Assembly (NCBI GenBank): GCA_017560825.1 | Contig: JAFZED010000037.1 | Coordinates: 1-46,950, forward strand | DNA length: 46,950 nucleotides | Direction: 5' to 3' | DNA from: Bacteroidales bacterium | GTDB taxonomy: Bacteria > Bacteroidota > Bacteroidia > Bacteroidales > UBA932 | Shown: positions 16,601 to 24,205 of the stretch, one piece after another | Layout: each line of letters starts with the position of its first letter | Numbering within the stretch: position 1 is the first letter of the stretch | Translations under genes and position numbers: made by a program | Notes under the pieces: generated by a model | Database searches by the model: none | Told to the model about the DNA's origin: nothing | Seen by the model: only the letters and a program-made list of their open reading frames with translations

Positions 16601-16876
16601 TACAGGGATCTCATCCCACGAACTGTCGTCATAGGCCGCAGTGTAGAAATCCATAGGACGGGCATTCATATCCTCGTTCCACTTGAAATTCCATAATCCA
16701 TTGAGCATCAACTTCATTCCATCTGTCTCAAAATTAGAAGACATCGGGATACGGTTCCGCTGCACTACCTGCGGGTTCTGCCAGTCTGGCAATGTTTCTT
16801 TTGGTGTTGCTGCATTTACAGCAACAGCTGCCCACGACGCAAGAGCGAAGATGGCAGCTGAGATGATTTTCTTCAT
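13700..16876 (-). CDS. lacZ: Secreted family-2 glycoside hydrolase, beta-galactosidase type
   Basis: The protein has 1058 residues with a signal peptide (MKKIISAAIFALASWAAVAVNA), so it acts in the periplasm or outside. The full LacZ layout is present: sugar-binding jelly-roll domain (about 50-220), immunoglobulin-like domain, TIM barrel (about 330-620), second Ig-like domain and the large C-terminal beta-sandwich domain (about 760-1055). The acid/base glutamate is in IIWSLGNEAGNGPNF (near residue 465) and the nucleophile in LIQCEYAHAMGNSLGG (near residue 527). It should release terminal beta-galactose; other GH2 activities cannot be excluded. The start lies only 12 bases behind batD-batE with no promoter or terminator between, so it is probably the last gene of the bat transcript. 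Confidence 0.92.
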   Translation of the reverse strand: MKKIISAAIFALASWAAVAVNAATPKETLPDWQNPQVVQRNRIPMSSNFETDGMKLMLNGLWNFKWNEDMNARPMDFYTAAYDDSSWDEIPVPGLWELHGYGDPVYLNIGYAWKGQRQNTPPFPADWHNYVGQYRRTFELDESWKGKDIFLHIGSATSNVRVWVNGKEVGYSEDSKLEARFDITRYVKTGENLIALEIFRWCDGTYLEDQDFWRFSGISRDVYVYSREKDRIQDLKVSASADGTAKVRVDVSKGVAAVDIRLTDPKNPAFAVEITHPVTKTAAFRNEDGGYFVENSLIVEQPRLWTAETPELYNLEVSVSNKKGVTETTAIQIGFRDVCIKGGQLLVNGQPVLIKGANRHEMNPYKGYIVSEADMIQDIQIMKQLNINAVRTCHYPDDPLWYSLCDRYGLYVVAEANIESHGMGYGDATLAKDPAYELAHLERIRRAVQRDRNHPSVIIWSLGNEAGNGPNFHKGYDLVKALDPTRPVQYERAELDYNTDIFCPMYMDYDNCERYASSNPERPLIQCEYAHAMGNSLGGLKEYWDLVRKYPSYQGGFIWDFVDQALWWPVDPAKYGTDHIFVFGGDFNDYDPSDNSFCCNGIIAADRTLHPHAYEVAYQYRSILTSAAAEEALRGCVNIYNENFFIDLSRYMMNWTVEVDGFPVLSGVVPSLNVAPQQTVLCDLGFKEADILEAAGVADLASHDVYLNVSYSLKKADGLLSAGSEVAYDQILINEAAMGFTENKSGLPTMTNDNGLYVFSGTMAYEGASNLRHNRWEAAFDPKTGSLVSYTIDGRQLLDEPLEPCFARAATENDLGARFDKVQDLWRSASFDVTAFGVICDEDSYTVGVEYAPIGEAANLEVYYDIHADGTIDVFENMEDAGKLAQTPILPRFGMHFAMPGLFSNFEYFGFGPHENYMDRNSSALMGHYVQRVEDQYHYGYVRPQESGTKTSVKWMKVLDDNGTGFEIRSEVKFSASALPFSWEQMDVRKLGNNQAHSLELKSLAHENDRALGKTWVNVDLVQQGLGCVNSWGAWPKNEHRIHPQPYFFHFVLKPVNN

Positions 16877-16888
16877 ATTAATGTGTGG

Positions 16889-19504
16889 TTAGATTACTTC
16901 TATGTCTTCTGCCGGGAGCCAGCCCTGACGGCCGTCCGCAAGCTCGATGTTCTTCCATCTTCCGACCTCATCGATGATCTTCACCTTTGTTCCTTCGTGG
17001 AGGATGAAGAGGTCTTTTGAGACTTCCGACGAAGGAGAGCTCTTGACTGATGTCACCGGACGCATCACGATGGCGTCGTCCGCTGTCATATATTCCTTCT
17101 TCTGCCAGAGCGAGAAGGACAGACACGCAATCGCAATGATAAGAGTCACGATACCTGTGAAGAATCCTGTCCTGCGGCCTGCTACCGATGGTGAAAGCAC
17201 AAACAGAAGGGCAAGACCAAGCGTGAGTGCCAGGAACACGAGGAAGAGGACAGCAAGGGCATCTGAATCCATCATATAGCAGAGTTTCCTTGCCCAAGCC
17301 TTGAGCACGAACTCAGGCACTGCAACGATCCTGTCCTGTATGGTGTTTGACAGGAGCTCAAGGTTGTACTTCGCATCATCATAGGAAGGGTCGATCTTAA
17401 GGGCCCTTTCATAGTAGAGAATAGCCTTTGGAAGATTTCCGTCCTTGAAATATGCATCACCTGTGTTGCAGTAGAGTGGAGCTGACTCCAGACCGGTCGA
17501 AGCTATGAGCTCATAGTCTGCCACGGCATCCATCCAACGTCCGTCAGCATAAGCGGCATTGGCTGCATTCCAGAGGGAATCCTGGTACTGAGTCTGGGCA
17601 GATGCAGCAAATGGGAGAGCCAGGAGCAGCAGAATTGCCATATATGCTCCCTTAGGAGCTGATTTCTTTGCCTTCATACTTGAATCAATTGAAGAGATCA
17701 CATCAAGCGCAGCCTCATAGTGAGCCGCCATTGCCTCGTTACCTGCTGATGGTGAGTATCTTGCAAATTCGCAGGCATCGAGAAGACCGATGAATGTGCT
17801 GATGTGCTCTTCACTCACATTACCCTCCTTCAGAGCCTCGGAGATACGGTCACGGGACAGGTCTGCAAGCGAGATGTTGAGCTTGTCGGAGATAAAGCCC
17901 AGAAGTGCCTTGTGGAGTTCCTCGTAGAATGCTGTGTAGAGGTTCTGCTTGAGGAAGGTCTCAGCAAGCTTGAGACGACTGAGGGCCATCTTTGTTGCCT
18001 TGCGGTTCTTTGTACCTACAACGTCGGCCTTTCTTGCAGCTATCTTTCTGAACGCGAGCCAGCATACAACGGCAATCACGAAAAGAAGAATCACAAGTAC
18101 CCAGAAGATTGCAGATCCTACAAAGAACGCTCCCTTCACCTTGAGCTCAGGAGACTTGACATTGATGAATCTGATGTCGCTTCCAAGATTCTTCACATCC
18201 TTCTGCACCGGCGTGCTGACAACGACTCCGGCGTTGTCCACTTCCTTTCCACGGGCCACGTTCAGTTCTATCGGAGCTGTCTCAAGAGTGACGTACTCTT
18301 TCTTGTTGATGTCATAATAAGAGTACTTTATAGGTTCTATAACAAAGTCACCGTGGCTGCGAGGAATGAACGGGAACTCGTAGTACTTGCTGCCCGACAC
18401 ACCACCCTTGTCGACCTTTTCAGACACCTTGGTGTCATATACCTCCATATCAGGTGGGAAATTCACCTTCGGAGCCTCAAGAAGGGAAACGTTGCCGTTA
18501 CCTGTAACTGTCACAAGAAGAGAAGCCGCCTCGTGAGTCTTGAGCGAGTCCTTGCTTACCGCAGCAGAGATCTTGAACTCTCCCACTCCACCTGCAAATG
18601 AGGCTGGAGCACCTGCCGGCAGCGGAGACACATTTACGGTCACCGGTCTTGAAACGACCTTCTTCCTCACAGTCCTGTAGTCATCGAAGAAACCGTCGAA
18701 TATGCTTGATCCGCCTGATGACACCCTTATATTTACAAGACACACGATCTCTGACGGATCGATGGTCACTGCACCCTGCTGCTGCGGAATGAGGATGAAC
18801 TTTCTGAGCAATGCAGAATTGTAGATCTGTCCGTTATAGGTCTCGCGAGTGAACTCGATGTTGGTCGGAGCCTGGAGTTCCTGGCTCCAGAAGCCGTTGA
18901 ATGAAGGGAATGTCACACCTTCAAAACCTACGATATTAACCCTCTGGTAAAGTTTGATGGTAGCGGTAATCGGTTCACCCACAACGACATTACTCCTGCT
19001 GAGGCTTACAGTCAAGAAAACATCTTCGTCAGACACGACACCAGTGGTCGAGCGTGTCGGCTGCTGGGCCTGACCTGCAGACGAAGAGCCGGAAGACTGG
19101 CTTCGTGAAGAAGATGAAGACTTGGACGCCACCACTTCGATGGAAGCTGACTTGGAATATATGGTCTGTCCCTTCACATTCGCGCTTGCACGAGGAAGCG
19201 TGAACTTACCCTGGGCGGTCGGACGGAGCACATAGGAATATGTGGTCTGCACCGACTTTGTGGTCTTGCCGTTTATTATCTGCATACTTGTGGAACGGCC
19301 CTGCTGAGGTCCCCAGAGCAGCTGGAAATCAGACCCCGGCTGCCACTGAAAGTCACTGATCTTGCCCTCCCCCTCTATGATGAATGTGACATTGAACTGT
19401 TCGTCTGCCGCAACCACATTGTGCACCTGTACCTTGATGTCGGTCTGGGCAAAGGCCACGAATGCAGCCAATGTCATAAGTAGCGTCAATAATAATTTTT
19501 TCAT
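16889..19504 (-). CDS. batD-batE: BatD-BatE fusion protein
   Basis: The protein has 871 residues. The first part (1 to about 615) is BatD: signal peptide (MKKLLLTLLMTLAAFVAFAQ), repeated beta-domains with VVVGEPITATIKLYQ, a Ser-rich linker near 130, one membrane segment (about 465-487), and a cytoplasmic helical end. At residue 622 (ATG at 17639-17641) starts MAILLLLALPFAASAQ, which is a complete signal peptide, followed by TPR repeats (DRWMDAVADYELI-like; NLPKAILYYERALKIDPSYDDAKYNLELL), two membrane segments and a C-terminal SH3-like domain (KVKIIDEVGRWKNIELADGRQGWLP). That second part is BatE. The frame is unbroken. In the Bacteroides aerotolerance operon these are usually separate proteins acting at the inner membrane/periplasm with the BatA/BatB VWA proteins. 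Confidence 0.88.
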   Translation of the reverse strand: MKKLLLTLLMTLAAFVAFAQTDIKVQVHNVVAADEQFNVTFIIEGEGKISDFQWQPGSDFQLLWGPQQGRSTSMQIINGKTTKSVQTTYSYVLRPTAQGKFTLPRASANVKGQTIYSKSASIEVVASKSSSSSRSQSSGSSSAGQAQQPTRSTTGVVSDEDVFLTVSLSRSNVVVGEPITATIKLYQRVNIVGFEGVTFPSFNGFWSQELQAPTNIEFTRETYNGQIYNSALLRKFILIPQQQGAVTIDPSEIVCLVNIRVSSGGSSIFDGFFDDYRTVRKKVVSRPVTVNVSPLPAGAPASFAGGVGEFKISAAVSKDSLKTHEAASLLVTVTGNGNVSLLEAPKVNFPPDMEVYDTKVSEKVDKGGVSGSKYYEFPFIPRSHGDFVIEPIKYSYYDINKKEYVTLETAPIELNVARGKEVDNAGVVVSTPVQKDVKNLGSDIRFINVKSPELKVKGAFFVGSAIFWVLVILLFVIAVVCWLAFRKIAARKADVVGTKNRKATKMALSRLKLAETFLKQNLYTAFYEELHKALLGFISDKLNISLADLSRDRISEALKEGNVSEEHISTFIGLLDACEFARYSPSAGNEAMAAHYEAALDVISSIDSSMKAKKSAPKGAYMAILLLLALPFAASAQTQYQDSLWNAANAAYADGRWMDAVADYELIASTGLESAPLYCNTGDAYFKDGNLPKAILYYERALKIDPSYDDAKYNLELLSNTIQDRIVAVPEFVLKAWARKLCYMMDSDALAVLFLVFLALTLGLALLFVLSPSVAGRRTGFFTGIVTLIIAIACLSFSLWQKKEYMTADDAIVMRPVTSVKSSPSSEVSKDLFILHEGTKVKIIDEVGRWKNIELADGRQGWLPAEDIEVI

Positions 19505-19520
19505 ATATCCTTTCTGTCTT

Positions 19521-20306
19521 TTACCAATTCTTTTCCTTCTGTCTTGCCTTCAGGGCTTCTGCCTTCTCCTTGTTGACCTTGTCCTGAGTCTCCTTTTCCT
19601 TAGCCTGGATGGCCTGAAGCATCTGCTGCGCTGCCTGAGGTGTTATCTTAGGCTGCTCGCCCTGCTTTGGTTCCTGCTTTGGCTTATCCTGCTGATCATC
19701 CTGATTCTGATCCTGGTTCTGGTCTTGATTCTGGTCCTTTTCCTGATCGTCCTTCTTATCATCCTTCTTGTCCTGGTCATTCTTCTGATCCTGGTTCTGA
19801 TCGTTCTGACCTTCATTGTTCTGGTCGTCGTTCTGATCCTGCTGATCGTTCTGCTGCTGGTTCTGCTGATCCTGGAGCTTCTTCTTCGCATAGATGAAGT
19901 TCTCCTTTGCCTGCAGGTCATCAGGTCTTCTCAGCAGCGACTGCGCGAACGCATCCACAGCTGTCTTATAGTCCTGTCTTGCCAGGGCTACATCTCCCAT
20001 ATTGAAGAAATAGTCAGCAGCTGCCGGAGTCATAGGAGCTATGTCCTTGAGCCTTTCCAAGGCCTTGTGCGCTTCCTCGTAATTGCCGTCACGATACAGG
20101 GCAGAGGCAAGGTTGTAGTTACCTGCCAATGACAGGGAATCCTTCACCAGGGCCTTCCTGTAATCGATTTCAGCCTCTCTCCAGTTGCCGTCGCGATAGT
20201 CCCTGTTGCCGCTGCGCACCTCGCGCTTGTCGACCTGTGCATACAGGTCGCCTGCCATAAACGACGTCACGAAAAGAACACCTAATATATATATGAACTT
20301 TTTCAT
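19521..20306 (-). CDS. batC: BatC, TPR protein with low-complexity Gln/Asp/Asn tail
   Basis: The start is the ATG at 20304-20306, giving a signal peptide (MKKFIYILGVLFVTSFMAGDLYA); an upstream in-frame ATG inside batB is not preferred. The protein has 261 residues. TPR repeats cover about 25-135 (GNRDYRDGNWREAEIDYRKAL, LAGNYNLASALYRDGNYEEA, DYFFNMGDVALARQDYKTAVDAFAQSL). A run of about 75 residues follows made almost only of Gln, Asp, Asn and Lys, then a charged helical end. It is periplasmic. The family is the Bat operon TPR protein, thought to scaffold BatA/BatB complexes. The tail is compositionally extreme, and tracts of this kind change length easily. Confidence 0.9.
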   Translation of the reverse strand: MKKFIYILGVLFVTSFMAGDLYAQVDKREVRSGNRDYRDGNWREAEIDYRKALVKDSLSLAGNYNLASALYRDGNYEEAHKALERLKDIAPMTPAAADYFFNMGDVALARQDYKTAVDAFAQSLLRRPDDLQAKENFIYAKKKLQDQQNQQQNDQQDQNDDQNNEGQNDQNQDQKNDQDKKDDKKDDQEKDQNQDQNQDQNQDDQQDKPKQEPKQGEQPKITPQAAQQMLQAIQAKEKETQDKVNKEKAEALKARQKEKNW

Positions 20307-20325
20307 AATAACTTCAAGAATATAC

Positions 20326-21330
20326 CTACCTTCTGAATAAATGTCTCTTTGACTTCCTGTCACCTATCAGCATCTCGATCACAAAGAAGAGGAGGGCTAT
20401 TGCGAGGAAATACATAAACTGCTCGTCATACTCCTCAAAGACCACTGAGCTGTACTTCTCATCTTCCATCTTCCTGATGTCCTCGATGATCGGATTGAGA
20501 CCGAATTCGTTGTTTCCTGCCCTTACATATGCTCCGTTTCCTGCCGCAGCCACTTCCTGGAGCACTCCCTCATCAAGTCTTGTCACCACGATGTTTCCAT
20601 CCTTGTCCTTGAGAAGTTCTCCATCCATAGGGATAGGCTTACCCTCAGGCGATCCTACACCGATAGTGAACACCCTTGCACCAGACTCAGCTGCCACGCG
20701 CGCTGCCTCCACCGGGTCATCCTCGTGATTCTCACCGTCGGTGATCACGATGATGGCGCGGCTCTTCTCGCTCTGCGCGCTGAAGCTGCGCATAGCTGTG
20801 CTTATGGCATCTCCGATGGCAGTTCCCTGTACAGGAACCGAGCCTGTGGAAATCGAATTCAGGAACATCTTGGCAGACACGTAGTCAGTGGTGATCGGGA
20901 GCTGCACAAAGGCATCTCCGGCAAAGACTATCAGACCGATACGGTCTTCCTGCAGTTTGTCCACAATGCGTGAAATAGCCAGTTTGGCACGCTCCAGTCT
21001 GTTAGGAGAATAGTCTTCCGCAAGCATAGAGTTGGAAACGTCGAGCACTATCATAATCTCGGCTCCCCTTGTCTGATGCTCCTTCAACTTTGCTCCGATC
21101 TGAGGTCTTGAAAGACCTACCACAAAAAAGAGAAATCCTATAGAGAAGAGTGTAAGACGCACCCACACCCTGGCTTTTGCATAAGAAGGCATAAGGGCCT
21201 CAACAAGAGCCTCATCACCAAATTTCCTGATCCTGCGACGCCTCATCTTCAGCACCAGTGTCTGGATGATGAAGAAGAACGGAATCAGAAGGAGCAGGAG
21301 AAGATATTGAGCCTGTGCAAAATGTATCAC
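20326..21330 (-). CDS. batB: BatB, membrane VWA-domain protein
   Basis: The protein has 334 residues. Two membrane segments (about 8-27 and 57-75) are followed by a von Willebrand A domain with an intact MIDAS: D97-V-S99-N-S101, a conserved Thr region (TGSVPVQGTAIGDAIS) and the ITDGENHEDD motif. A third membrane segment is at the C-terminus (YFLAIALLFFVIEMLIG). The VWA domain would face the periplasm. The stop lies just beyond the batC start region, and the ATG overlaps the batA stop. VWA domains bind partner proteins through a metal ion; within this operon the partners are expected to be BatA, C, D, E and the MoxR ATPase. Confidence 0.93.
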   Translation of the reverse strand: MIHFAQAQYLLLLLLIPFFFIIQTLVLKMRRRRIRKFGDEALVEALMPSYAKARVWVRLTLFSIGFLFFVVGLSRPQIGAKLKEHQTRGAEIMIVLDVSNSMLAEDYSPNRLERAKLAISRIVDKLQEDRIGLIVFAGDAFVQLPITTDYVSAKMFLNSISTGSVPVQGTAIGDAISTAMRSFSAQSEKSRAIIVITDGENHEDDPVEAARVAAESGARVFTIGVGSPEGKPIPMDGELLKDKDGNIVVTRLDEGVLQEVAAAGNGAYVRAGNNEFGLNPIIEDIRKMEDEKYSSVVFEEYDEQFMYFLAIALLFFVIEMLIGDRKSKRHLFRR

Positions 21331-22316
21331 GGTAACCTCCTTATTACAAACCAGTTAAACATAAGTCCAAGAAGAATGGCAAGCAAGGCCGCCAGGGCAT
21401 ACCTGCCGAAAAGTTCCTTGTACACCGGGAAGCTGTCCACTGTAGTGCGAGCCTTTTCCATCTTGTTGATCTCGCTGTAGATCTCAGCAAGCTTCGTGTT
21501 GTCAGTCGCCCTGAAGTAGCGGCCGCCTGTAGACTCGGCGATCTCTGCAAGCAGTGCCTCATCGATCTCCACCTTCACATTCTGGATCTCCACACCCCAC
21601 GGTGTCATCACCGGATACGGAGCTGTCTCGTCATCTGTACCTACACCGATAGTGTACACGCGGATTCCATAAGTCTTTGCTATCTCCGCTGCCATCTGAG
21701 GAGAGATCTCTCCCCTGTTGTTCACACCATCAGTCAGCAGGATCACCACACGGCTCTTCGCATCGGAATCCTTCATCCTCGCCACAGCCGTGGCGAGTCC
21801 GTTTCCGATGGCCGTGCCGTCCTCTATGAGGTCGGTCTGAACTTCCTTCATCAGGTTGATGAGTGTAGCGCGGTCAGTAGTAAGAGGACACTGCGTGAAA
21901 CTCTCACCTGCAAAGACTACGATACCCATACGGTCAGTCGGACGCTGAGCAATGAATTCGATGGCTATGTCCTTGGACGCATTCAGACGGTCCGGAACAA
22001 GGTCACGGGCAAGCATAGATGTCGAAACGTCCATCGCAAGAACGATATCAATACCCTCGGTGTCAATCCTTTCCATCTCCTCCGAAGACCTCGGACGGGC
22101 GATGGCGACGATAATCATCGACACAGCGAACACCTTGAGAATAAAAGGAATATGTCTGATCACAGACATAAGCGACCTTCCCTTGATGGTCCACGGCGTG
22201 ATGGTAGACACTCTCAGGTGAGGGCGCTTTCCTGACAGCTCAATATAGATGTAATGCAACACCAACAGGACCGGTATTGCAAGAAGCCATAACAGTTTCG
22301 GATACTCAAAAAACAT
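21327..22316 (-). CDS. batA: BatA, membrane VWA-domain protein
   Basis: The protein has 329 residues, paralogous to BatB. Membrane segments are at about 8-26 and 57-73, then a VWA domain with MIDAS D96-V-S98-T-S100, EDGTAIGNGLATAVARM and LLTDGVNNRGEIS, and a C-terminal membrane segment (YALAALLAILLGLMFNWFVI). It overlaps batB by 4 bases and the gene upstream by 1 base, so it is translationally coupled. In Bacteroides fragilis the bat genes were linked to aerotolerance; the molecular action of the MoxR/VWA complex is still open. Confidence 0.93.
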   Translation of the reverse strand: MFFEYPKLLWLLAIPVLLVLHYIYIELSGKRPHLRVSTITPWTIKGRSLMSVIRHIPFILKVFAVSMIIVAIARPRSSEEMERIDTEGIDIVLAMDVSTSMLARDLVPDRLNASKDIAIEFIAQRPTDRMGIVVFAGESFTQCPLTTDRATLINLMKEVQTDLIEDGTAIGNGLATAVARMKDSDAKSRVVILLTDGVNNRGEISPQMAAEIAKTYGIRVYTIGVGTDDETAPYPVMTPWGVEIQNVKVEIDEALLAEIAESTGGRYFRATDNTKLAEIYSEINKMEKARTTVDSFPVYKELFGRYALAALLAILLGLMFNWFVIRRLP

Positions 22317-23311
22317 TACTCAGCCCCTCCTTCTTCTTTTTCCTCTTCAGCCACAATCTCCGCCTGGTAAGTCTCTGTCACGAACCTTACAGCCAGCGGC
22401 AGTGTCGCTGCATTCTCATCTTCGGACGCAACATATTTTGCAAACTTTACAAAGTCCGCCCTGTCGAAAAGTTCCTTTGTGTCCTTCTGGAGTTTCTCCG
22501 GAACATCAGTGCCCTTCATCTGGTCGAATATCTCTGCAGTAGTCATCTCCATAGCACCTATTCCGTATCTTTCTGAGATATACTCACGAAGCGCGTCGGT
22601 GACTCCCGAATAGAAGTCCTTCTGCTTTTCCGGAGCCCACATCTGGCTTCCGCGGAACTTGTCAAGTTCCCTCAATGCCACAATGTGCGCAGGATCCTTC
22701 CTTACATACTCCGGATCGTTCTTTCTCTTGCGCATCATCAGCAGGCAGACAGTCAGGATGATGATCACGGCCACCAGCCAGAACAGACCGAGCCAAGGGA
22801 TTACCTCGTCAACAGTCACAGGGTAGCGGATCTGGCCCTTGATGTCGTGCGGCTGGAATGTCGCTGTGTCAACAGGCATAGTCTTGACCTCAAGACGTAC
22901 CGGATCAAAAACAAGAGTGTCCAGGACTCCGTCCGAACTCATCCTCTGAACGGCGATCTGAGGCAGGTCGTAGAGGCCTTCCTCAAATGATGTGATCAGC
23001 ACACTTCCCGTCACATCAAGCAGGGCAGGCTGACCGTCCTTTGACTTGGTCACCTCAAGTGTGTCCATAACCCACGGGGTAAGGAACATCATCCTCATAT
23101 CCTGCTTCTCCGGAAGCTCCGGAAGCATAAGTTGGGTTCCTTCCGCAACGCCGTCGAGCCTGAATCCGTACAGCAGCTGGTCAGCCACCAGCACGGAATC
23201 CCTCTCCTGCAGCTGCTTCAGGAAAGCACCCTTCACAGGGATGACGGTCCCCTGAGCAGAAAGGGTCACAGAGGCAACAATCAATAATATATAAATCAAT
23301 GCTTTACGCAT
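22316..23311 (-). CDS. Bat-operon membrane protein of unknown function (DUF4381-like end)
   Basis: The protein has 331 residues with a signal peptide (MRKALIYILLIVASVTLSAQ), an extracytoplasmic beta-rich part (about 20-165), one membrane segment (about 168-190, PWLGLFWLVAVIIILTVCLL), and a cytoplasmic helical part with ALREYISERYGIGAMEMTTAEI and a DRADFVKFAKYVA pattern. That C-terminal pattern resembles DUF4381-type proteins found in MoxR/VWA operons of many phyla. Its place between the DUF58 and batA genes is the standard one. The role is probably assembly or signalling within the complex (inference). Confidence 0.75.
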   Translation of the reverse strand: MRKALIYILLIVASVTLSAQGTVIPVKGAFLKQLQERDSVLVADQLLYGFRLDGVAEGTQLMLPELPEKQDMRMMFLTPWVMDTLEVTKSKDGQPALLDVTGSVLITSFEEGLYDLPQIAVQRMSSDGVLDTLVFDPVRLEVKTMPVDTATFQPHDIKGQIRYPVTVDEVIPWLGLFWLVAVIIILTVCLLMMRKRKNDPEYVRKDPAHIVALRELDKFRGSQMWAPEKQKDFYSGVTDALREYISERYGIGAMEMTTAEIFDQMKGTDVPEKLQKDTKELFDRADFVKFAKYVASEDENAATLPLAVRFVTETYQAEIVAEEEKEEGGAE

Positions 23312-23314
23312 ATT

Positions 23315-24205
23315 CTATCTATTTTTGAACAAGGTCATCAGACCCTTGACATAGTCTTCGTCAACGGCAATGCTCACCTTGTCCACATTGTATTTCATAA
23401 AGAGTCTCGACGATGTCTGTCCCACATTTCTGAACCATTCCTCGTAAGCAAGCCTCATCTTTTTGTCGGAAGTGTTCACCCACGCTGTACGACCGGTCTC
23501 AGAATCCTTTATATTAACCAGTCCCACATCCGGTATGCACCTCTCGCGAGGGTCGTACACTTCTATCACCGAGAGATCGTGACGGTTCACAGCGACCTTG
23601 AGAGCTTCCTCGTAGCGAGGAGTTCCGTCCTGGTTCACATCCAGCATATCCGATAAGAGGAAGGCGTTGCATTTCTTCTTGATGGCATTGGTCAGATAAC
23701 GCAAAGCCTCCGAAATGTCCGTTCCGTCAGTAGTCGGCTGGAATTCAATGATTTCCCTGATGATATGAAGAAGATGGCTGCGACCTTTCTTTGGCGGAAT
23801 GAACTTCTCCACCTTGTCGCTGAAGAACAATGCGCCGACCTTGTCGTTGTTGATGATCGCGGAGAACGACAGGACTGCAGCGATCTCTGCAAGGATGTCC
23901 TTCCTGTTGGAGCCCGACGTTCCGAAAAGTCTCGAACGGCTGACATCCACCAGCAGGACAACGGTCATCTCCCTCTCCTCCTCGAACACCTTGACATACG
24001 GCGAACGAAGACGTGCGGTGACATTCCAGTCCATATTGCGCACATCGTCTCCGTACTGGTACTCACGCACCTCACTGAAGGCCATTCCTCGTCCCTTGAA
24101 GGCCGAGTGGTACTCTCCGGCGAAGATCTGGTGCGAGAGCGCACGGGTCTTGATCTCTATCTTCCTGACCTTCTTAAGAAGATCGTTTGCACTCATACTA
24201 TCCAT
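23315..24205 (-). CDS. DUF58-domain protein
   Basis: The protein has 296 residues. It has the DUF58 core GRGMAFSEVREYQYGDDVRN followed by MDWNVTARLRSPYVKVFEEERE, then a VWA-like half with LLVDVSRSRLFG and DKVEKFIPPKKGRSHLLHII. The start could be the ATG at 24205 or the one three codons later; the first overlaps the moxR stop as TAATG, suggesting coupled translation. DUF58 proteins form the standard partner set with MoxR ATPases. It has no membrane segment, so it is cytoplasmic. Function at molecular level is unknown. Confidence 0.92.
   Translation of the reverse strand: MDSMSANDLLKKVRKIEIKTRALSHQIFAGEYHSAFKGRGMAFSEVREYQYGDDVRNMDWNVTARLRSPYVKVFEEEREMTVVLLVDVSRSRLFGTSGSNRKDILAEIAAVLSFSAIINNDKVGALFFSDKVEKFIPPKKGRSHLLHIIREIIEFQPTTDGTDISEALRYLTNAIKKKCNAFLLSDMLDVNQDGTPRYEEALKVAVNRHDLSVIEVYDPRERCIPDVGLVNIKDSETGRTAWVNTSDKKMRLAYEEWFRNVGQTSSRLFMKYNVDKVSIAVDEDYVKGLMTLFKNR

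Noticed and set aside
17804-18601. Long open frame on the plus strand opposite batD-batE (265 codons)
   Set aside because: It is antisense to a clear BatD coding region, has no domain pattern and no promoter; it results from codon bias of the real gene.
19362-20132. Leucine/valine-rich frame opposite batC and the batD start
   Set aside because: The apparent membrane protein is the reverse reading of the Gln/Asp/Asn tract (gat/cag codons read as ctg/atc). Not a gene.
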